Positions 35,007 to 43,827 of a DNA stretch of 64,000 bases are shown in pieces. The translations under genes and the position numbers were made by a program. The notes below the pieces were generated by a model. The model was not told where the DNA came from, made no database searches, and saw only the letters and a list, made by a program, of their open reading frames with translations. This DNA comes from Bacteroidota bacterium (GTDB lineage Bacteria > Bacteroidota > Bacteroidia > Chitinophagales > Chitinophagaceae), in NCBI GenBank assembly GCA_947452555.1, contig CANGDH010000004.1:179553-243552 (forward strand). The letters run 5' to 3'. Within the stretch, counting starts at the first letter, position 1. Each line of letters starts with the position of its first letter.

Positions 35007-35897
35007 ATGGGACAGAAGAAATTAATCAAATTTGCGGCGATAAAGGAATATGAAAATGTGTTGGAATATCCTGAAGCAATGCAAGGAAAATGGGCTGCTT
35101 TTTTTGAGGAACTTAAAAAAGGAACGTTAAACATTCCATTAGATAATTTAGCAATTAGCCCTTCTGACCCAATTGGTGTATCACAAGGCAGACCATTAGT
35201 ATTAGAATTGGCTTGTGGCAGAGGAGAATACGCGGTTGGCTTAGGCAGAATGTTCCCTGATCAAAATTTTATTGGAATAGACTTAAAAGGTAATCGTATT
35301 TGGAAGGGCGCGAGTATTGCCAATAAAGAAGGGTTAAAAAATATTGCTTTCGTTCGTACGCAAATAGAACTTACTCCCAATTATTTTGCGAAAGACGAAG
35401 TAGATGAAATCTGGATCACTTTTCCCGATCCTCAATTAAGATGGTCTAAAGCCAAAAAGCGATTAACCCATCCTAAATTTCTAAGGCTATACCAGCAGTT
35501 TTTAAAAGGGGGGGGAGCTAAAAATATAGTTAGTAGTAATAATACTGTTAGTGGAATTAGTTCAGCGTCTGGTATAGTTCATTTAAAAACAGACAGTCCA
35601 CTACTCTATCATTTTACATTGAAAGTAATTGAATTGTATGGTTTAAACCTCATATACAAAACAGAAAATTTATACGCGGAGGCAACAATAGATCCTCGAT
35701 GTCTAATTAAAACTTATTACGAAGGCCTGGATATTGCACAGAGTAATAAGATACACTATATTCAATTTAATATTGATAAAGAATTACCAATAGCTTTAGA
35801 TGAAGTGCTGAAAGAGGCTATCAAAGATATCCCAATGGATGCAGGCGAATTAATTAGAATGGAAGCAGAAGCGGCTAGAGAAAAGAAAGAACAATAA
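35007..35897 (+). CDS. trmB: tRNA (guanine-N7-)-methyltransferase
   Basis: The 296-residue protein has the TrmB SAM fold: LELACGRGEYAVGLGRMFPD, NFIGIDLKGNRIWKGA, and the catalytic/substrate motif DEIWITFPDPQLRWSKAKKR. It makes m7G46 in tRNA. It is longer than usual (~220-240): between FLKGGG and IVHLKTDS there is an insert of ~20 residues rich in Ser/Asn, just after a run of eight G bases at the GGG codons (~35507-35514), and the C-terminus is also extended. It is three bases upstream of the DUF5522 gene. Confidence 0.93.
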   Translation: MGQKKLIKFAAIKEYENVLEYPEAMQGKWAAFFEELKKGTLNIPLDNLAISPSDPIGVSQGRPLVLELACGRGEYAVGLGRMFPDQNFIGIDLKGNRIWKGASIANKEGLKNIAFVRTQIELTPNYFAKDEVDEIWITFPDPQLRWSKAKKRLTHPKFLRLYQQFLKGGGAKNIVSSNNTVSGISSASGIVHLKTDSPLLYHFTLKVIELYGLNLIYKTENLYAEATIDPRCLIKTYYEGLDIAQSNKIHYIQFNIDKELPIALDEVLKEAIKDIPMDAGELIRMEAEAAREKKEQ

Positions 35898-35900
35898 AAA

Positions 35901-36098
35901 ATGGTTGAAGGTGTACAATATTATATAGACCCTAAGGGAAATTGGGTATTCACTGCGGCCTATCATCAAGAAAGAGGTTATTGCTGTGGCGAAGCTTGTA
36001 TGCATTGTCCATTTAATTACGAAGCGGTGCCAGAGCCCACCAAAACAAGCGCACAATTAATAAGAGCAACTGAAAATAAGAATGCAATACACCCCTAA
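35901..36098 (+). CDS. DUF5522 small cysteine protein
   Basis: The 65 residues match DUF5522, with the core PKGNWVFTAAYHQERGYCC and GEACMHCPFNY. The four cysteines (CC-x3-C-x2-C) suggest a metal or Fe-S site. The role is unknown. It is three bases after trmB and overlaps the ATL gene by 17 bases, indicating a trmB-DUF5522-ATL operon. Confidence 0.85.
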   Translation: MVEGVQYYIDPKGNWVFTAAYHQERGYCCGEACMHCPFNYEAVPEPTKTSAQLIRATENKNAIHP

Positions 36099-36429
36099 AA
36101 CTCAAGACTTTTTTCAAAATGTATTTGATGTAGTTCGTCTCATACCCAAAGGACGTGTTACTAGTTATGGAGCTATTGCAAAATATCTAGGAACAGGTGG
36201 AAGTTCAAGAATGGTAGGTTGGGCAATGAATGCCTCACATGGTGTAAAACCAAAAGTACCTGCACATAGAGTAGTCAACAGAAATGGCATGTTAAGTGGT
36301 AAAGCACATTTTGAAACACCCACTCAAATGCAAGCACTCTTAGAGAAGGAAAAAATAAAAGTCCAAAACGAAACCGTAATGGACTTTAAAATATTATTTT
36401 GGGATCCCGTAATTGAATTAGACTTGTAA
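36082..36429 (+). CDS. Alkyltransferase-like (ATL) DNA-binding protein
   Basis: The 115 residues have the MGMT C-terminal domain: VVRLIPKGRVTSYGAIAKYL, the recognition/Arg region GSSRMVGWAMNAS, and KVPAHRVVNRNGMLSG. In the active-site motif PCHRV the alkyl-acceptor Cys is replaced by Ala, so it cannot be a suicide alkyltransferase. ATL proteins bind O6-alkylguanine and hand the lesion to nucleotide excision repair. It overlaps DUF5522 by 17 bases and ends in a bidirectional terminator. Confidence 0.9.
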   Translation: MQYTPKTQDFFQNVFDVVRLIPKGRVTSYGAIAKYLGTGGSSRMVGWAMNASHGVKPKVPAHRVVNRNGMLSGKAHFETPTQMQALLEKEKIKVQNETVMDFKILFWDPVIELDL

Positions 36430-36474
36430 GTCACGATAAAAATATTAAAACAAAAAAGGGATGTGTCAAAAATA

Positions 36475-36504
36475 AAAAAGGAGAAATTAAAATTTCTCCT
36501 TTTT
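36475..36504. terminator. Bidirectional terminator
   Basis: A perfect 14-bp inverted repeat (AAAAAGGAGAAATT at 36475-36488 with AATTTCTCCTTTTT at 36491-36504) lies between the convergent ATL and DUF420 genes. Confidence 0.85.
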
Positions 36505-36525
36505 CTATAAAAAATTAATTTTATA

Positions 36526-37113
36526 TTAATTATAATAAGGCTTAATCATCAAATATACCAACGGACCAGTCACCGCAACATAAAACCATATAGGCCACAT
36601 CACTCTTGCTTTGCGCTTATGGTCTTCGTACTCTCCCGTTAATCCTCTGTAGGCCGTGAATAAAATAAATGGCAAACTAGTTGCAGCCAATATAATATGG
36701 GTACTCAATAATAAAAAATAGAAAGGACGTGTATTACCTACCACCGCTTTTTCAGCTTCAGTAACAATACCGTCAAAATCAGTATCGCCAAATTTAGCTT
36801 CGCCCGCCAATAAATGATGCGCAATATAAGTCACTAAAAATAATACAGACAAGCCTAAAGCCAACAACATTAAGTTCTTATGTGCTTGGTAATTTTTTTG
36901 TTTTATTTTTATTAATGCTGCTATTAATGTTAAAGCGACAGCAGAATTAATTACGGCATTCATTAAAGCAAAAATATGTTTGTCAAAAGGCAATTCCACT
37001 TTCAAAGTATACTTGCTCAAAAAACTTACAGCTACTAATACTACCACAGAAACTATTCCAATTAATAATTTCGCTTTTTTATCATTCTTCTGAATCGTAG
37101 GTATTAACATCAT
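36526..37113 (-). CDS. DUF420 membrane protein
   Basis: The 195-residue protein has five or six helices and DUF420 features: FALMNAVINSAVALTLIAAL, KNYQAHKNLMLLALGLSVLF, VTYIAHHLLAGE, and FYFLLLSTHIILAATSLPF, with membrane histidines. It is regularly the last gene of Bacteroidota cytochrome oxidase/SCO clusters and may help oxidase assembly or copper/heme insertion. It lies 115 bp downstream of the SCO gene. Confidence 0.85.
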   Translation of the reverse strand: MMLIPTIQKNDKKAKLLIGIVSVVVLVAVSFLSKYTLKVELPFDKHIFALMNAVINSAVALTLIAALIKIKQKNYQAHKNLMLLALGLSVLFLVTYIAHHLLAGEAKFGDTDFDGIVTEAEKAVVGNTRPFYFLLLSTHIILAATSLPFILFTAYRGLTGEYEDHKRKARVMWPIWFYVAVTGPLVYLMIKPYYN

Positions 37114-37186
37114 TTTTATATTTAAAGTTCTAACTTAATATATTTATTCTTTATAATTCTTCTAAAAAAAATTATACTCCCAATTT

Positions 37187-37228
37187 AATTTTATTCTTAC
37201 ACTAAAGAAATTTTATTCTTACACTAAA
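37187..37228. repeat. 20-bp tandem duplication, 22-bp period
   Basis: AATTTTATTCTTACACTAAA occurs at 37187-37206 and again at 37209-37228, separated by two bases, immediately downstream of the SCO stop codon. Confidence 0.8.
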
Positions 37229-38044
37229 CTAATTTTGTTCTTTATTTTTCATATTATTAAAGTAATAAACAAAACCCGCAACAAGTACTGCAATGACTAA
37301 CCATAACCAACTCAAGTCCACAATGGCTTGGAACACTTCACTCTTTTGTGCTTTGTCTTTTTCCAACATTAAGTAACCAACGTCTTTAGCCAATTTTAAT
37401 AAAGAAGTAGAATCTAATCCGTTATAATAACCGCGTACTTGCATTTTCTTGTCAATCAGAATTAAGCGACTCGTATGCACGAAATCTGGATTAATTGGTT
37501 CTTGACTAAACGAATCCACTTTCATCTCTTCAAAAGCAAACTTATATATGGAATCTCTGTTGCCAGTTAGTAACCACCAGTTGTCGGCAATCACACCCAT
37601 TTTATTTCCGTATTCTCTTATAGCAGCAACACTGTCGCGATTGGGGTCCACCGAGATTGACATAAATTGAACAATGGACGTGTCCACTTTTTTACGCATA
37701 TCTCCACCTCTAGAAAAACTGTGTTGTAACTTGGACATATTGGTCGTCAACTTTGGACAAATACTTCCACAGCTAGTAAAGAAAAAATCAAGGATAATAA
37801 TTTTACCTTGTCTATTATATAAACTAACTGTGTCGCCTAATTGATTCACTAATTGAATATCCTTAGTTGTATGCCAAATGCTATCTGATTTTTGTTTGCC
37901 ATCCACTACATACTCATTAACAGTATCTAGTAAATAATGGCGTGGCATAATCACGGCTTTGTCGCTTGCAGACTTAAGCCACAAATAACAAAACACGGGA
38001 ATCACCAATGCAATAATTAAACCGTATAATGACTTTTTTGACAT
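37229..38044 (-). CDS. SCO1/SenC-family copper chaperone
   Basis: The 271 residues have an N-terminal membrane anchor (~6-24), a thioredoxin-like SCO domain with the copper-binding CxxxC (FFFTSCGSICPKL) and the distal His in NPDFVHTSRLILID, and an extra C-terminal helix (SWLWLVIAVLVAGFVYYFNN). It loads the CuA site of cytochrome oxidase subunit II. A terminator-like hairpin at 38084-38108 separates it from coxIV, so it may be expressed at a different level from the main operon. Confidence 0.92.
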   Translation of the reverse strand: MSKKSLYGLIIALVIPVFCYLWLKSASDKAVIMPRHYLLDTVNEYVVDGKQKSDSIWHTTKDIQLVNQLGDTVSLYNRQGKIIILDFFFTSCGSICPKLTTNMSKLQHSFSRGGDMRKKVDTSIVQFMSISVDPNRDSVAAIREYGNKMGVIADNWWLLTGNRDSIYKFAFEEMKVDSFSQEPINPDFVHTSRLILIDKKMQVRGYYNGLDSTSLLKLAKDVGYLMLEKDKAQKSEVFQAIVDLSWLWLVIAVLVAGFVYYFNNMKNKEQN

Positions 38045-38083
38045 AGTAAAAATTGAAAAACGAAGTTACGACGAATTAAAACC

Positions 38084-38108
38084 AAAAAACCACCGCGAGC
38101 GATGGTTT
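38084..38108 (-). terminator. Terminator-like hairpin between coxIV and SCO genes
   Basis: On the minus strand an AACCATCGC/GCGGTGGTT stem (one G-T) is followed by TTTTTT. It follows the coxIV stop by 60 bases and precedes the SCO gene, so it probably attenuates or ends the main respiratory transcript. Confidence 0.7.
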
Positions 38109-38167
38109 CCGAATATGGTAAGAAATTTGTGGTCAATTTGGATTCACCAAATAGAACCATTTCATTA

Positions 38168-38584
38168 TTATTTTTGCTCTATTGCTTTTTCATCATGCGC
38201 ACCTTCTTTCTTCTCTACCTTAATTGTAGATTGCTCTTTAAAATAAGGGTTATAAGTATTACGCAAGTTTCTGAAAGAATTACCATCAGACAAGAATGCG
38301 CAAATAAACCAAATGAATAAAGCTAAAGGCACTACAATAGTCATGATTAAGTTTTTCAACTCATGTTTCAAGTGCATGAAATAAGCTACAATATAAAAAG
38401 CTTTCGCCATCATCAAAATAACGATAGACCCTTTAATTGCTAATTTTAAACCAGCATTTTGCATGCCAATCATCCAGAAACCCAATATCAATTCAACAAT
38501 CGTTAAAACAGATAAAATGATAGTTACTTTTTTGATCTCAGCAATGACTGCTTTGTTCTCTTCTGCGGTATGTGTATGTGCCAT
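38168..38584 (-). CDS. Cytochrome c oxidase subunit IV
   Basis: The 138 residues show three helices (IILSVLTIVELILGFWMIG, GSIVILMMAKAFYIVAYFM, TIVVPLALFIWFICAFL) with MHLKHE between the second and third, as in the bacterial prokaryotic subunit IV family. It is an accessory subunit of the aa3/caa3-type oxidase, encoded just after the two subunit III genes. Confidence 0.88.
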   Translation of the reverse strand: MAHTHTAEENKAVIAEIKKVTIILSVLTIVELILGFWMIGMQNAGLKLAIKGSIVILMMAKAFYIVAYFMHLKHELKNLIMTIVVPLALFIWFICAFLSDGNSFRNLRNTYNPYFKEQSTIKVEKKEGAHDEKAIEQK

Positions 38585-38630
38585 AATGCGTATGTTCTTA
38601 GATTAGTGGAACTAATTAATAATGTAAAAT

Positions 38631-39323
38631 TTATAATAAGTAGAAACAAGTGAATACGAATACCCACACTAGGTCTACAAAGTGCCAGTACAAACCAGCT
38701 TTCTCAATCATTAAGTAATGACCTCTTTGCTCAAACTTATCAGTCAATGTCATAATTAACATAATGATATTAATAACCACCCCACTAAATACGTGAAAGC
38801 CGTGGAAACCAGTAATGGTAAAGAAGAAATTAGTGAAGTTGGTAGAAGAAGCGGTACCATCTGCATTTATGAAAGGATTTTGTCCCCACCATGCACCTTC
38901 ATGAAATAAGTGATTCCACTCCCAAGCTTGACAGCTTAAGAAAGCGATACCACCAATAATTGTCCAAATCATATTTCTAACAACGCCGTTCTTATCCATG
39001 TTCTTACCAGCATGCACTGCTAATACCATAGTTACAGAACTCACAATCAAGATAAAAGTCATAACAGACACGAATACCAATGGAGCATGAACTCCTTCTG
39101 GTGCGAATGGAAAACTTCTGAACACTTCATTAGGGTCAGGCCATCCGTTCGTAGAAAAACGAACAGTACCATAAGAAATTAAGAAAGCACCAAAAGTAAA
39201 TGCGTCACTCATTAAGAAGTACCACATCATTACTTTTCCGTACTCTACATTAAAGGGGCTTTTACCACCTCCCCACCATTTTGCTTCTGTTGAAGAAGCG
39301 GTTGTTACATTTGACATGTTCAA
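38631..39323 (-). CDS. Cytochrome c oxidase subunit III (second copy)
   Basis: The 230-residue protein has seven helices with the subunit III pattern: GKVMMWYFLMSDAFTFGAFL, the conserved EWNHL glutamate region, TGFHGFHVFSGVVINIIMLI and the closing AGLYWHFVDLVWVFVFTCFY. It supports proton uptake and stability of CoxI. It is 79 bp downstream of another, shorter subunit III gene; pairs of subunit III-like genes are common in Bacteroidota cox operons. Confidence 0.92.
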   Translation of the reverse strand: MNMSNVTTASSTEAKWWGGGKSPFNVEYGKVMMWYFLMSDAFTFGAFLISYGTVRFSTNGWPDPNEVFRSFPFAPEGVHAPLVFVSVMTFILIVSSVTMVLAVHAGKNMDKNGVVRNMIWTIIGGIAFLSCQAWEWNHLFHEGAWWGQNPFINADGTASSTNFTNFFFTITGFHGFHVFSGVVINIIMLIMTLTDKFEQRGHYLMIEKAGLYWHFVDLVWVFVFTCFYLL

Positions 39324-39402
39324 TTACGATTTCAGTGCAAAAATATTGGCTATCAAGGATATTCGTATCAAAATACCCTACTTTTTTTGAATTTAATTAG
39401 GG

Positions 39403-40005
39403 TTATCCTACCCAGTTAAAAAATACAAAAAGATAGATCCAAAGTATATCAACAAAATGCCAATAAGTAGAAGCAAGCTCTACCGGCAAGGCATTATATG
39501 TTTTAGTTTTAGTCGAAAAGGCGCTGATAGCAACAATTACTAGTGCAACTACCCCACCCAACACGTGCAACATGTGAAAACTAGTAATAACCAATAAGAA
39601 AGAACCAGCAGAATTGCTTCTTGGTCCAGTTAAAGCAATATTATTTGCTTCTAAAGTTATGAACCCTTGGTATTGCATAATTAAAAACACCACACCCAAT
39701 ATCGCAGTCAAAGTCATAAAGCCCTGATATTGATTCAATTGTTGCTCCTTGTATTTTTTAACCGCCATTTGCATGGTGAAACTGCTCACTAAAATGATAG
39801 CAGTAGAAGCCCAAAATACATTCGGCAAATCAAAATCTAGCCAGTTAGCTTGGCTTTTTTTAACAATATAAGCACTTGTTAAACCAGCAAAAGCCATGAT
39901 AATGCTACCTAAACCTACCCAAAGAAGGATTTGGAATTGGTGCAATTTCTTTTTCTCAGGAAGAGATGTCGTATTCTCAGGAAGAGAGGTCATATCTGTT
40001 GTCAT
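39403..40005 (-). CDS. Cytochrome c oxidase subunit III (first copy)
   Basis: The 200 residues have five helices and the C-terminal subunit III signature SFHMLHVLGGVVALVIVAI followed by LASTYWHFVDILWIYLFVFF. The N-terminal helices of the seven-helix form are missing. It lies five bases downstream of ctaB and upstream of the longer subunit III. Confidence 0.9.
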   Translation of the reverse strand: MTTDMTSLPENTTSLPEKKKLHQFQILLWVGLGSIIMAFAGLTSAYIVKKSQANWLDFDLPNVFWASTAIILVSSFTMQMAVKKYKEQQLNQYQGFMTLTAILGVVFLIMQYQGFITLEANNIALTGPRSNSAGSFLLVITSFHMLHVLGGVVALVIVAISAFSTKTKTYNALPVELASTYWHFVDILWIYLFVFFNWVG

Positions 40006-40010
40006 AAGAA

Positions 40011-40871
40011 TTAAAGTTTATCTGCTAAATAGGCCAGGTACACAATTGGTAAATATATATAACTGCTAAACATCACGCGACGTGCAGCAGGAACACCCAT
40101 GTTTTGATACAAACGCACACATTGAACTACCATAAAAATATTCGCCACTAAGACAATCCACTTACTTATTTCACCGGTAAGTCCAAAGTAATTAGGAAGG
40201 AACCCAATGGGGATCATCAGTACCGCATACATTATAGATTGCAAAGCCGTGAATCTAGTTGGACCTTCTTTAGCAGGTAATAATTTAAAACCCACTTTAG
40301 AATAATCGTTATGAGAAACCCAAGCAATGGCCCAAAAATGCGGGAACTGCCAAAGGAACTGAACTAAAAACAAAGACCAACCTGCTAAACTAAAATCATC
40401 ATTACCCGCAACCCAACCAATTAAACAAGGTAAAGCCCCAGGAAAAGCACCTACTAAAACTGCAATAGAGTTGATCTTTTTAAGTGGCGTGTATATAAAC
40501 GCGTATAAGAATAAACTAAAAGCAGAAAGTAAGGCAGACGAGATATTAAAATAATACCACATCATTGCAACTCCCAAAATACCAGCAATGAAAGCAAAAG
40601 TATAAGCAGTTTTTTGAGACATTCTACCAGACGCCACGGGGCGAGAAGCAGTACGTTTCATTTGAGCGTCTGTATCTTTTTCTACCGCCTGGTTAATTGC
40701 GTTAGCACTACCCGTAATACATAAGCCTGCGAAAAATAAAATCAAAATCATCTTCCAGTCGTAAACTGCAACTTTAGGAACTAACAAATAACAAATTACA
40801 CAAGTGAACACCACAGTAAAACTGAGTGTAAACTTCATTAATTGGCTATAGTTTTTTAATGTTGCTTTCAC
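40011..40871 (-). CDS. ctaB: Protoheme IX farnesyltransferase (heme O synthase)
   Basis: The 286-residue UbiA-family prenyltransferase attaches a farnesyl group to heme B. Motifs: the Asp-rich site ANAINQAVEKDTDAQMKRTA followed by SRPVASGRMS, and the second loop HFWAIAWVSHNDYSKVGFK. Its product is used by CtaA (14323-15417). It lies two bases after coxI. Confidence 0.94.
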   Translation of the reverse strand: MKATLKNYSQLMKFTLSFTVVFTCVICYLLVPKVAVYDWKMILILFFAGLCITGSANAINQAVEKDTDAQMKRTASRPVASGRMSQKTAYTFAFIAGILGVAMMWYYFNISSALLSAFSLFLYAFIYTPLKKINSIAVLVGAFPGALPCLIGWVAGNDDFSLAGWSLFLVQFLWQFPHFWAIAWVSHNDYSKVGFKLLPAKEGPTRFTALQSIMYAVLMIPIGFLPNYFGLTGEISKWIVLVANIFMVVQCVRLYQNMGVPAARRVMFSSYIYLPIVYLAYLADKL

Positions 40872-40873
40872 GT

Positions 40874-42679
40874 TTAGTGGCCATGAGATTCATTTGCACC
40901 CACTGGAACATCTTGAGGAATAAAGTCTTGACCGTCTTTACCGTAATCATAAGGCCAACGGTGTACTTCAGGAATTTCACCAGGCCAGTTACCGTGACCA
41001 GGACGGATTGGCGTAGTCCACTCTAAAGTATTCGCTTCCCAAGGATTCATGGTAATTACTTTACGACCTTTGAAAATAGAATAGAAGAAGTTCATCAAGA
41101 ATAAAAGTTGAGCAGCAAACACAATCATAGCAACCGTGCTAATGAAACGGTTTAAGTCAGCGAACATCTTGAAACTTTCCCAAATACTAAAGTCAAAATA
41201 ACGACGAGGCATACCAGCTAAACCTTCATAGTGCATAGGCCAGAAAATTAAGTAAGCACCTGCTAGTGTAACCCAGAAGTGAATGTACGCTAATGAATTG
41301 TTCATGTAACGACCATACATTTTAGGGAACCAGTGGTACACACCAGCAAACATACCAAACATACTAGCCACACCCATTACAATATGGAAATGCGCAATTA
41401 CGAAATAAGTATCATGCAAGTGAATATCTAAAGCCGCGTTACCTAACCAAATACCAGTTAAACCACCAGAGATAAATAAACTCACAAAACCAATTGCGAA
41501 TAACATACCAGGAGTGAAACGGATATTACCTCTCCATAAAGTAGTCAACCAGTTGAATACTTTAATAGCAGAAGGAACGGCGATTAATAAAGTTAATAAT
41601 ACGAAGATAGAACCTAAGAAAGGATTCAATCCAGTAACGAACATGTGATGCGCCCAAACTAAGAAGGCCAATACTGCGATAGCAAATAAAGAACCTAACA
41701 TAGCCATATAACCAAAGATAGGTTTACGAGAATTCACAGACATGATCTCAGACACCATACCCATGGCAGGTAATAAGATAATGTACACCTCAGGGTGACC
41801 TAAGAACCAGAATAAATGTTGATATAAAATAGCGCTTCCCCCTTCATTAGACAAAGCACCAACACCATTTACAAATATGTCAGACAAGTAGAAACTAGTA
41901 TGGAAGTTTCTATCAAAAATTAATAAGATCATACCAGACAACAATACAGGGAAAGACAATACACCAAGAACCGCTGTAAAGAACAAAGCCCAAATTGTTA
42001 AAGGTAAACGCGTCATGCTCATACCTTTAGTACGCATGTTTAAAATAGTAGCGATATAGTTCAAGCCACCTAATAAAGAAGACACGATAAATAAAGCCAT
42101 CGCAATAATCCATAAGTCCATTCCAGACTTAGAACCTGGAGAAGCGTCCCCTAATGCAGACAATGGAGGGTAAGCAGTCCAACCACCACTGAATGGGCCT
42201 GTCTCCACAAACATAGACGACAACATAATGATACTTGCAGTAAAGAAGAACCAGTATGATAACATGTTCATGAAAGGAGAAGCCATATCACGAGCACCAA
42301 TTTGCAAAGGAATTAAGAAATTCGCAAAAGTACCAGACAATCCTGCAGTCAATACAAAGAATACCAAAACGGTACCGTGTGTAGTAACTAAAGCATAATA
42401 TGCTTCGGGAGTAATTTGACCACCTTTAGCCCATTTACCTAAGATAGACTCTAACCAAGGAAAACTTGCGTCAGGGTAACCTAATTGTAAACGGAAAAGA
42501 ACGCTCATTAATCCACCCAATACTGCCCAAACCATACCTGTGATCAAGAATTGCTTCGCGATCATTTTATGGTCCATGCTGAAAACATATTTAGATAAAA
42601 ATGTTTCATGATGTTCGTGATGTCCGTGATCATCGTGACCGTGACCTTCATGTCCATGTAATACTTCTTCGTGACTCAT
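40874..42679 (-). CDS. ctaD: Cytochrome c oxidase subunit I
   Basis: The 601-residue, twelve-helix core subunit carries the heme a and heme a3/CuB sites: FWFLGHPEVYIILLPAMG (CuB His and cross-linked Tyr), WAHHMFVTGL, and HDTYFVIAHFHIVMG. It reduces O2 to water and pumps protons. The N-terminus is unusually His-rich (HGHEGHGHDDHGHHEHHE), perhaps a copper-binding extension. The surrounding cox genes indicate an aa3-type A-family oxidase. Confidence 0.96.
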   Translation of the reverse strand: MSHEEVLHGHEGHGHDDHGHHEHHETFLSKYVFSMDHKMIAKQFLITGMVWAVLGGLMSVLFRLQLGYPDASFPWLESILGKWAKGGQITPEAYYALVTTHGTVLVFFVLTAGLSGTFANFLIPLQIGARDMASPFMNMLSYWFFFTASIIMLSSMFVETGPFSGGWTAYPPLSALGDASPGSKSGMDLWIIAMALFIVSSLLGGLNYIATILNMRTKGMSMTRLPLTIWALFFTAVLGVLSFPVLLSGMILLIFDRNFHTSFYLSDIFVNGVGALSNEGGSAILYQHLFWFLGHPEVYIILLPAMGMVSEIMSVNSRKPIFGYMAMLGSLFAIAVLAFLVWAHHMFVTGLNPFLGSIFVLLTLLIAVPSAIKVFNWLTTLWRGNIRFTPGMLFAIGFVSLFISGGLTGIWLGNAALDIHLHDTYFVIAHFHIVMGVASMFGMFAGVYHWFPKMYGRYMNNSLAYIHFWVTLAGAYLIFWPMHYEGLAGMPRRYFDFSIWESFKMFADLNRFISTVAMIVFAAQLLFLMNFFYSIFKGRKVITMNPWEANTLEWTTPIRPGHGNWPGEIPEVHRWPYDYGKDGQDFIPQDVPVGANESHGH

Positions 42680-42737
42680 ACCGTTCTATTTAAATAAGTT
42701 TATTTCTTAATTATTTTATCAACTAATTATTTTCAAA

Positions 42738-43790
42738 TTACATTTTAGCAGAAGCAACTTTAGCTGTACTGTCTGTAGTAGCTGCTGCAGGAACTGCTGT
42801 CGGATCCTTTTCAGGGAAAGCGGTGTAATATTGAGGTTTTTGTTTAGCCATCCATAAATCATATTCTTCTTGATCCACTACTTCAATAATACCTTTCATA
42901 GAGTAGTGACCGTTACCACACATTTGATCACAAGAAATTTCGTAAGCGAAATTAGGATTACCTGTTTTCTCTTTCATTTCTTTAGTTGTGTACAAAGGAG
43001 TAAACCACATCGTAGTTGGAATACCAGGAACGGCATCCATCTTTAAACGGAAATGTGATAAACCAACGTCATGTACAACATCTCTAGAGCCAATGATTAA
43101 TTTAACAGGAGTTCCTTTAACAACATACATTGTTTGTTCTGTAAGAATGTCGTCTTGAGAATATTTATCGTCCCAGATAATACCAACTGAGTTAGTAGCT
43201 GGGTCAATATTTCTATAATATTTTTTACCAAAAATAGCGTCATGACCTGGGTAACGGAAAATCCATCCAAATTGCTTACCTGTTACTTCCACCACCATTG
43301 CATTCTTAGGAGGTTCGCCAGTAAAGAAGAACCAGTTACGCAAACCGAATACTACTAACACTGTTAAAGTGATGGCAGGAATGGCAGTCCAGATTAACTC
43401 CAACTTTGTGCTATGCGCAAAGAAGAATACTTTTCTGTTTTCGTTTTCTTGGTATTTATAAGCAAACCAGAATAATAAAATTTGTGTAATCACAAATACG
43501 ATACCAGTAATTGCTAAAGTGATAAAAAGCATTTGATCAACTTTTTCACCTTGCACACTAGCAGCACCTTGTGCTAATAAAGTTTTAGGGTATAGGTATA
43601 CGTTACAAACGTAAACACCTATAAAGCCCAATACTAAAAACACGATCATCAAGAAACCATTGATCTTGTTATTTTGTTTGCGGCTAGCTTCTTCTCCTTT
43701 CAGGACAGAAACATACTCGCTTGCTTTAGCGATTTGGAAAATCACTATAAATATAAGCGCGATAATTGCTATGGATAAATATAAACTCAT
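42738..43790 (-). CDS. ctaC: Cytochrome c oxidase subunit II
   Basis: The 350 residues have three membrane segments at the N-terminus instead of the usual two, then the CuA cupredoxin domain: VVHDVGLSHFRLKMDAVPG and ISCDQMCGNGHYSMKGIIEV, with both CuA cysteines, His and Met present. There is no fused cytochrome c domain, so electrons should come from a separate carrier or directly from ACIII. It lies 37 bp after actF. Confidence 0.95.
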   Translation of the reverse strand: MSLYLSIAIIALIFIVIFQIAKASEYVSVLKGEEASRKQNNKINGFLMIVFLVLGFIGVYVCNVYLYPKTLLAQGAASVQGEKVDQMLFITLAITGIVFVITQILLFWFAYKYQENENRKVFFFAHSTKLELIWTAIPAITLTVLVVFGLRNWFFFTGEPPKNAMVVEVTGKQFGWIFRYPGHDAIFGKKYYRNIDPATNSVGIIWDDKYSQDDILTEQTMYVVKGTPVKLIIGSRDVVHDVGLSHFRLKMDAVPGIPTTMWFTPLYTTKEMKEKTGNPNFAYEISCDQMCGNGHYSMKGIIEVVDQEEYDLWMAKQKPQYYTAFPEKDPTAVPAAATTDSTAKVASAKM

Positions 43791-43827
43791 AATCGTTTTT
43801 CTATTTTTCTCGTTTCTTTTTTAAATA

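Noticed and set aside
36082..36429. Active O6-methylguanine-DNA methyltransferase
   Set aside because: The acceptor Cys of PCHRV is Ala here, so it is an ATL protein.
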